Assembly: GCF_001660705.2 (NCBI RefSeq)
Contig: NZ_LYBV02000007.1
Span: 124,001 to 188,000, forward strand
Source of the DNA: Saccharicrinis aurantiacus
GTDB taxonomy: Bacteria > Bacteroidota > Bacteroidia > Bacteroidales > Marinilabiliaceae
DNA length: 64,000 nucleotides
Direction of reading: 5' to 3'
In this document: one piece after another, positions 58,955 through 64,000 of the stretch
Numbering within the stretch: position 1 is the first letter of the stretch
Layout: each line of letters begins with the position of its first letter
Program-made: the position numbers and the translations under genes
The notes under the pieces: generated by a model
What the model was told of the DNA's origin: nothing
Seen by the model: only the letters and a program-made list of their open reading frames with translations
Database searches by the model: none

Positions 58955-60541
58955 TTAATCCACAGTCTGCATACTTTCCCACCAGTCTTTATTAGGCTGC
59001 CAATCTTCTTTAAGCATGTCAGCTCTACTTTTTTCAAGCCAATTTTTAAGCTTGGTTTTGTTACGCGTTACCCATTGCATATGCTTTACTTCATCATAGT
59101 CAGTATCCACTGTTGGGTATTGTGCATTAACGCTTTTTAGCCAGGTGAGCAATTGCGTATCCATCTGTTGTGCTTTGTCGCTTAATTCTGTAGATAGGTC
59201 TTTATCTTCATGTATATCCTCCTTAAGGTTATATAATTCAAAGTGGCCATCCTCCCAATAATGAATCACCTTCCAATCGCCTTGGCGCATAATAGAAACT
59301 GGTCTGCCCCCTTGATTACCGTAATGCGGGTAATGCCAATATAAAGGACGTTCTTCAAATTCATTTCCTATAATAATTGGTTTAATACTTTTTCCATCTA
59401 AGTGGGCATCCTCCTGCAAAGGAAGTCCTGCTAAATCCAATAATGTTGGATAAAGATCCGTAGCCATTACAGGAATATTTGAAGTGTTCACTTGGTTCTT
59501 TATCCAAGGTACACTCATTAGAAGGGGCACTCTTATGCCGCCTTCCCACTGTTGACCTTTTCCACCCTTTAGTGGAGCAAGATTCGTAGCATATCCATCG
59601 CCAGAAACCACACCTCCATTATCCGAGGTAAAAACAACAATTGTATTCTGATCTAGGCCTGTTTCTTTTAAGGCATTTAAAACAATACCCACTGCATCAT
59701 CCATGGTTTCAACCAAACCGCCATATACCGGATGATCTTGATGCAAACGCATGGGCAGTAAATCGCCATTCATAAAGCCCGAATCGGCAATGCCCATTGC
59801 TTCTGATTTGGCTCTATACTTTTCCCATTTCTGCTTCGAACTTTGTATTGGACCATGTACCGCATAAAACGATAGGTAGGCCAGGAAAGGTTCATCGTGG
59901 TCTGCTTTAATAAATTGTGCTGTTTCGTTTGCCAAGCGTATACTAAGGTTCTCAGTAGGTGTTGTATCCTCCAGTTTAGGATTTTTAAAAGGCGAAAAGT
60001 AGCCTCCTTTTCCTGGACTACCAGCATGGTAACCTCCAATGTTAGTATCAAAACCATGATCTTCAGGTAATGAACCTTCGCCACCAATATGCCATTTGCC
60101 AGCAAAAAAAGTAGCATAACCTTCAGCTTTTAAAGCTTTGGGTAGGGTTAGGTATGAGGTGCTTAATTGATGTTTGTATGCTGCAGGTAATAATTTATTA
60201 TAGCGTTTTCTGGTACGCCATTCTTCACCCGATTTAGCACCAATCCAATCTGTTATGCCGTGTCGTGCAGTAAACTGACCAGTTAGTATACTTGCCCTTG
60301 ATGGACTACAAACTTGGCAAGCAGCATAGGCATCAGTAAATAAAGTTCCTTCAGCTGCAATCTTATCTATATTTGGGGTTTCGTAATACTGACTTCCCAT
60401 GCAGCCAAGATCAGTATAACCCAAATCATCCACTAAAATAAATAAGATATTTGGTTTAGTATGGCCTACGTTATTCTTTGATTCTAAGCATGAATACGCA
60501 CAAAGGGTAACTATTGTAAATAGAGCTAACTTGACTTTCAT
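58955..60541 (-). CDS. S1-type sulfatase, lipoprotein
   Basis: This 528-residue sulfatase is probably membrane anchored (lipobox-like LCAYSC in the signal peptide). ILFILVDDLGYTDLGCMGS supplies the metal-binding aspartates. Formylglycine C78 lies in VCSPSRASILTGQF, followed by ARHGITDW. TSDNGGVVSGDG and WEGGIRVPLL complete the site. It is of the arylsulfatase-A-like type, in contrast to the DEH-type neighbours at 30721 and 60885; S1_16, which includes galactose-4-sulfatases, is a guess. It is divergent from the sulfatase at 60885 and convergent with the GH150-like gene. It likely trims sulfate from carrageenan- or agar-type oligosaccharides. Confidence 0.93.
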   Translation of the reverse strand: MKVKLALFTIVTLCAYSCLESKNNVGHTKPNILFILVDDLGYTDLGCMGSQYYETPNIDKIAAEGTLFTDAYAACQVCSPSRASILTGQFTARHGITDWIGAKSGEEWRTRKRYNKLLPAAYKHQLSTSYLTLPKALKAEGYATFFAGKWHIGGEGSLPEDHGFDTNIGGYHAGSPGKGGYFSPFKNPKLEDTTPTENLSIRLANETAQFIKADHDEPFLAYLSFYAVHGPIQSSKQKWEKYRAKSEAMGIADSGFMNGDLLPMRLHQDHPVYGGLVETMDDAVGIVLNALKETGLDQNTIVVFTSDNGGVVSGDGYATNLAPLKGGKGQQWEGGIRVPLLMSVPWIKNQVNTSNIPVMATDLYPTLLDLAGLPLQEDAHLDGKSIKPIIIGNEFEERPLYWHYPHYGNQGGRPVSIMRQGDWKVIHYWEDGHFELYNLKEDIHEDKDLSTELSDKAQQMDTQLLTWLKSVNAQYPTVDTDYDEVKHMQWVTRNKTKLKNWLEKSRADMLKEDWQPNKDWWESMQTVD

Positions 60542-60884
60542 AGGTGTTGTTTGTAAATAATTAAGGCATCAAAATAAATATATATAATTGAAACTATAGG
60601 GTGGTTATGTAATGTAAATAAGGCTGTAATATTTTTTTGAAGAAAAATAGGCTTAATGCTTTTGAACTTCTCAGTATACTGCTTTAATAAGTATAGCAAT
60701 TTACGGTATTTAACCCCTTGGTGTTTTATAGTTGTGTGCTTGTAAGTGTTTGAAATATAGGCTTTATTATTTAAAATAATTGAGCACATTAATAAAACGG
60801 GGAGACACAGGTAACTAGCTAGTTTTGTATTTCTTTAAATTAAAATTAGAATCATTTAAATTCAGAAACCCAAAATTATAAAAC
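60542..60884. other. divergent intergenic region between two sulfatases
   Basis: About 340 strongly AT-rich bases with no reliable gene, repeat or promoter pair. Both sulfatase promoters must lie here. An 83-codon frame on the minus strand has no protein-like features. Confidence 0.5.
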
Positions 60885-62318
60885 ATGAATCTCTTAAAAC
60901 TACAATTCGTTTTACTACTATTAGTTTGTGCTGTTGTACTTAGGGCACAAAAACCAAATATTGTTATTATTCACACCGATGAGCATAACTTTAGAACCTT
61001 AAGTTGTTATCGTGAGCAAATGAGCCAAGATCAGGCTTACGTGTGGGGTAAAGGTTTGGGAGTAGAAACTCCTAATATTGACCGTATTGCAAATGAAGGT
61101 GCTATTTGTATGAATTATTATGCGACATCTCCAGTATGTGGTCCATCGCGCGCTTCAATGATGACAGGCTTATATCGTCAGGGAACTGGTGTAATTAAAA
61201 ATGGAATGGATTTACGGCATGATGTACCTACATTTTCGCAAATACTCAAAGAGAATGGTTACGCTACTTCTTATTTAGGAAAATGGCATTTAGAGGAAGC
61301 CCCTAAATATACCTTTAATATACAGTATAAAGCCGGTTGGGAAGATAATACTTACATGATGAGTGGAGGGCACAACCCATATTTCCATGTAACTGCTGAT
61401 GGAGTAAAAGCATTAAATGCAAAACGATATAAAGATTTCCCTCAAGATGAAGTGGTGCATTTAACGGATTACTTTGTTGATAAAACCCTGGATGTATTAG
61501 AACGCGATAAAGACAAACCATTTTGTGTAATGGTTTCAATTCCTGATCCGCATACACCCGATTATGCCAAACCTCCTTACCATACCATGTATGATGATAT
61601 GGATTTACAGATGCCTAAAACTATGACTCCTGAGTATGCAGATATACGCCCTATTTGGGCATTGGGAGAGAAAACTGAAGCTAAGGGTTTTAACGTAAAA
61701 GCACTTCGCCAATATTTTGGAATGGTAAAACATATTGATGATAGAGTGGGGGATATTTTACAATTTTTGGATGATAATAATTTAGTTGATAATACCATAG
61801 TGGTATTTACTTCAGATCATGGCGATATGTTTTTTGAACATAAAAAGATAAACAAAGGTATCTCGTATGAGGGGTCAACTAAAATACCCTATGTAGTGCG
61901 TTATCCAAATAAAATCCCTGCCGGAAAAGTGATTCGAAAAGCTTATACCAATGCCGATTTTGCTCCTACCTTAATTGAAATGGCAGGCCTTAAAACCCAA
62001 GCTAAATTTGATGGGGAGGCTACTGCTAAAGACTTCTTTAATAAAGAACAATTGGTGGTTGATGATAGGATTGTGCACATGGCCGAAGCAAACCAAATAT
62101 GGGTTGGTGCGGTGAGTCGTAAATATAAGTTAATATTGACACGCAAAACCGAGCCTTGGTTATTCGACTTGCAGCGCGACCCAGATGAGGTAGTTAATTA
62201 CTACAAACATCCCGAATATAAAGCTGCAGCCAAAGAAATGATGTCAGTATTAAAAGCTCGAATGAAGCAGTTTGATGAGCCTATACTAGATCCTAAATAC
62301 AAGTTGATTTACGAGTAA
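60885..62318 (+). CDS. S1-type sulfatase (DEH subgroup)
   Basis: This 477-residue periplasmic sulfatase has a signal peptide MNLLKLQFVLLLLVCAVVL. Its N-terminal site IVIIHTDEHNFRTLSCY, formylglycine C85 in VCGPSRASMMTGLY, and TSDHGDMFFEHKKINKG are close counterparts of the protein at 30721. The QAYVWGKG insert, PDPHTPDYA and RKAYTNADFAPT blocks are shared with it. The two are clearly paralogues. The proline-type site is read CGPSR, in contrast to CTPSR in its sister. Next on the same strand come a broken small gene 20 bases away and a GH2 gene, so they may be one transcript. Confidence 0.92.
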   Translation: MNLLKLQFVLLLLVCAVVLRAQKPNIVIIHTDEHNFRTLSCYREQMSQDQAYVWGKGLGVETPNIDRIANEGAICMNYYATSPVCGPSRASMMTGLYRQGTGVIKNGMDLRHDVPTFSQILKENGYATSYLGKWHLEEAPKYTFNIQYKAGWEDNTYMMSGGHNPYFHVTADGVKALNAKRYKDFPQDEVVHLTDYFVDKTLDVLERDKDKPFCVMVSIPDPHTPDYAKPPYHTMYDDMDLQMPKTMTPEYADIRPIWALGEKTEAKGFNVKALRQYFGMVKHIDDRVGDILQFLDDNNLVDNTIVVFTSDHGDMFFEHKKINKGISYEGSTKIPYVVRYPNKIPAGKVIRKAYTNADFAPTLIEMAGLKTQAKFDGEATAKDFFNKEQLVVDDRIVHMAEANQIWVGAVSRKYKLILTRKTEPWLFDLQRDPDEVVNYYKHPEYKAAAKEMMSVLKARMKQFDEPILDPKYKLIYE

Positions 62319-62337
62319 AATATTAATAAGTAAGGAT

Positions 62338-62622
62338 ATGAAAAAAATAAAAACTTTTGTAATAGCAATGTTTCTATGTTGTTTAATACTGCCAAGCCAA
62401 GCGCAATTTGTAGATATCATGCAAAAGAATGGATTGTCTTTTAACTTGCAAAAGGATTATAAGCTTAAGAATGATAATGCTCATAAAACAAATTATGCAG
62501 CAGTAATCACTGAATATACAATTCCCGAAAAAACCTTTGCTGATGACTATAAATGGTAATTTTTAGAAGATGCTAATGGTATTTTAATACAATATGAAGT
62601 AGCTTCAGAAAATCAGAGATAA
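62338..62622 (+). pseudogene. small exported protein interrupted by an in-frame stop
   Basis: A 73-codon frame starts with a clear signal peptide (MKKIKTFVIAMFLCCLILP, ending near SQAQ) and stops at TAA 62557-62559 directly after FADDYKW. The same frame then stays open for 20 more codons (FLEDANGILIQYEVASENQR) until TAA at 62620. The residues on both sides read as one protein, so a single change such as CAA to TAA is likely. Family not recognised. It lies 20 bases after the sulfatase, so it was probably co-transcribed with it. A sequencing error or a short functional protein are alternatives. Confidence 0.6.
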
Positions 62623-62633
62623 ATAAAAGAATA

Positions 62634-62666
62634 AGCCAGTTGGATTTAATTATCCAACTGGCTTTC
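62634..62666 (+). terminator. rho-independent terminator
   Basis: AGCCAGTTGGAT pairs with ATCCAACTGGCT around a 6-base loop, followed by a weak T-run, after the broken small gene. Confidence 0.82.
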
Positions 62667-62891
62667 ATGTATCTAATTGCTACGTTTTTTACCGTTAATA
62701 AACTCAATAAAGGCGATATCTAAAAAAGTTTATAGAGCCTTAGATATATGATATACGCACAGAAACAACTGCAACACAAGTAAGCACAGATGATTCTTCC
62801 TCTTGAGTTATTTTTGAGAAAGAAAGTGACGGTCAATTATCATAAATAGATCGTTTTATTAAAAAATGATTGAATAAAAGATACCTACAGA

Positions 62892-64000
62892 ATGAGACAA
62901 TTATTATTTTTTGCGGCTTTATGTTTATGTATAAATATCAGCGCCCAGCACATTAATTTTAATGAGGATTGGCGTTTTAGTTTAGGCGATGAAAACGGAT
63001 GGGAACAAAGCAACTATAACGATGCCTCGTGGCGCCAACTTGATTTACCTCACGATTGGAGCATAGAGGGCGAATACAGCAAAGATAATCCGATGGCACA
63101 TTTTTGTGGTTATTTACCTGCTGGTATTGGTTGGTACCGTAAAACCATTACAGTTCCGCAAGAGTGGAAAGGCAAACATATTGAAATTGCCTTTGATGGT
63201 GTATTCATGAATAGTACCGTGTGGGCTAACGGCCGAAAGCTTGGTGACCGCCCTTACGGATGGGTTTCCTTTGCTTACGATATCTCTGAGGAGGTAGCAA
63301 AATCAAACACCATCAGTTTTGCAGTTAGGGTTGATAATGATAAACAACCTTCGGCACGTTGGTATACCGGTTCTGGTATTTATGCCAATACTTGGATTAA
63401 TGTGAAAGAGAATATATACGTGCCTAAATCGGGTATTTGCATTCGCACAGAGGGTAATGTGGTTAGTATAGATACCGAACTTTTTAATAAAACAGAAAAA
63501 GGCAGCAAAATAACATTGGTTTCGAGCATTAAGGATGCCAACGGAAAAGTGGTAGCATCAGCCAATGCAAAACTAAAATTAGAAAGCAAGCAACAGAGTG
63601 TTGAAAAACAAGTGCTGACTATTGAAAACCCAATGCTTTGGGATACCGATAATCCGTATTTATACACCTTGCAAACCGAAGTAAAACAAGGTAAGCAAGT
63701 TCTTGATGTGGTGAATACGCCTTTTGGAGTGCGCGATATTAAATGGATACCCGAAACAGGCATGTGGTTGAATGGCAAAAATGTTAAACTGCAGGGTGTT
63801 TGTAATCATGCCGATGCTGGTGCATTGGGTGTGGCAGTTCCGGATAAAATTCGTCGCTTCCGCATTCAACAGATGAAAGATATGGGGGTAAACTCCATTC
63901 GTACTTCGCACTATCCGCGTCCTCCAGAGTTTTACGACTTGTGTGATGAGATGGGAATGTTAGTGATGGATGAAATTTTTGATGGCTGGCACCGAAAAGC
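62892..64000 (+). CDS. GH2 beta-galactosidase-like enzyme, cut by window end
   Basis: The first 369 codons of a GH2 protein are visible, and the frame is still open at the last base. The signal peptide MRQLLFFAALCLCINISAQ precedes the jelly-roll (WRFSLGDENGWEQSNYND, LPHDWSIEGEY, PAGIGWYRKTI). Then come the Ig-like domain (PMLWDTDNPYLYTLQ) and the start of the TIM barrel (LQGVCNHADAG, NSIRTSHYPRPPEFYDLCDE). The catalytic glutamates would lie beyond the edge. It is a homologue of the GH2 enzyme at 26276 but clearly a different member (SHYPRPP in place of AHNPPAP). As in the first cassette it follows a sulfatase. Confidence 0.9.
   Translation, partial: MRQLLFFAALCLCINISAQHINFNEDWRFSLGDENGWEQSNYNDASWRQLDLPHDWSIEGEYSKDNPMAHFCGYLPAGIGWYRKTITVPQEWKGKHIEIAFDGVFMNSTVWANGRKLGDRPYGWVSFAYDISEEVAKSNTISFAVRVDNDKQPSARWYTGSGIYANTWINVKENIYVPKSGICIRTEGNVVSIDTELFNKTEKGSKITLVSSIKDANGKVVASANAKLKLESKQQSVEKQVLTIENPMLWDTDNPYLYTLQTEVKQGKQVLDVVNTPFGVRDIKWIPETGMWLNGKNVKLQGVCNHADAGALGVAVPDKIRRFRIQQMKDMGVNSIRTSHYPRPPEFYDLCDEMGMLVMDEIFDGWHRK

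Noticed and set aside
60538-60789. 83-codon minus-strand open frame upstream of a sulfatase
   Set aside because: Low-complexity AT-rich sequence with no signal peptide or domain; it overlaps the sulfatase start.

Overview
The window looks like a chromosomal segment of a marine, red-alga-degrading member of the Bacteroidota, possibly of the Marinilabiliales/Prolixibacteraceae type. It is AT-rich, and at least seven secreted proteins end in a Por/T9SS sorting domain. It also has a one-protein hybrid two-component regulator (HTCS), many SPII or SPI-exported polysaccharide enzymes, and a Bacteroidota-type promoter (TTG-N17-TANNTTTG). No tRNA, rRNA, CRISPR array, prophage or intact insertion sequence was seen.

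Almost the whole window is a carbohydrate-degradation island. (1) 1-11.5 kb holds a secreted esterase, an HTCS regulator, a T9SS beta-helix protein, and a sulfatase-GH110 pair. (2) 11.5-14.1 kb is a low-gene region with an AT-rich SGNH protein, a striking 41-bp periodic repeat and a long palindromic element. (3) 14.1-28.7 kb holds two paralogous GH42-like clan-A glycosidases flanking a beta-propeller protein, then a large propeller plus hydrolase protein that resembles GH150 lambda-carrageenases in architecture, a sulfatase and a GH2 enzyme. (4) 29-39.3 kb holds a small T9SS protein, a second sulfatase type, a GT14-like glycosyltransferase, a second GH150-like protein, and a 1032-residue T9SS protein of unknown catalytic type. 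(5) 39.8-51.9 kb holds a TPR/LuxR membrane regulator, a SASA-type esterase, a GH86 enzyme, a GH16 beta-agarase-like enzyme (both with CBM6-like modules and T9SS tails), a beta-helix protein and a GH43-like propeller lipoprotein. (6) 51.9-55.7 kb is a housekeeping insert: class I ribonucleotide reductase nrdAB behind a cobalamin riboswitch. (7) 56-64 kb repeats the theme: a third GH150-like protein, two sulfatases, a broken small secreted protein and a second GH2 gene cut by the window end.

Taken together, endo-acting enzymes sent outside through T9SS (GH16, GH86 and possibly the beta-helix proteins) would cut sulfated red-algal galactan. S1 sulfatases, GH110, GH2 and GH42-like enzymes in the periplasm or at the membrane would strip sulfate and terminal galactose. 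The set mixes agar/porphyran signatures (GH16, GH86) with lambda-carrageenan-like signatures (GH150-like proteins and GH110). No SusC/SusD pair lies in these 64 kb, so glycan import must be encoded elsewhere. Family calls rest on motifs and remembered architectures and were not checked by database searches.
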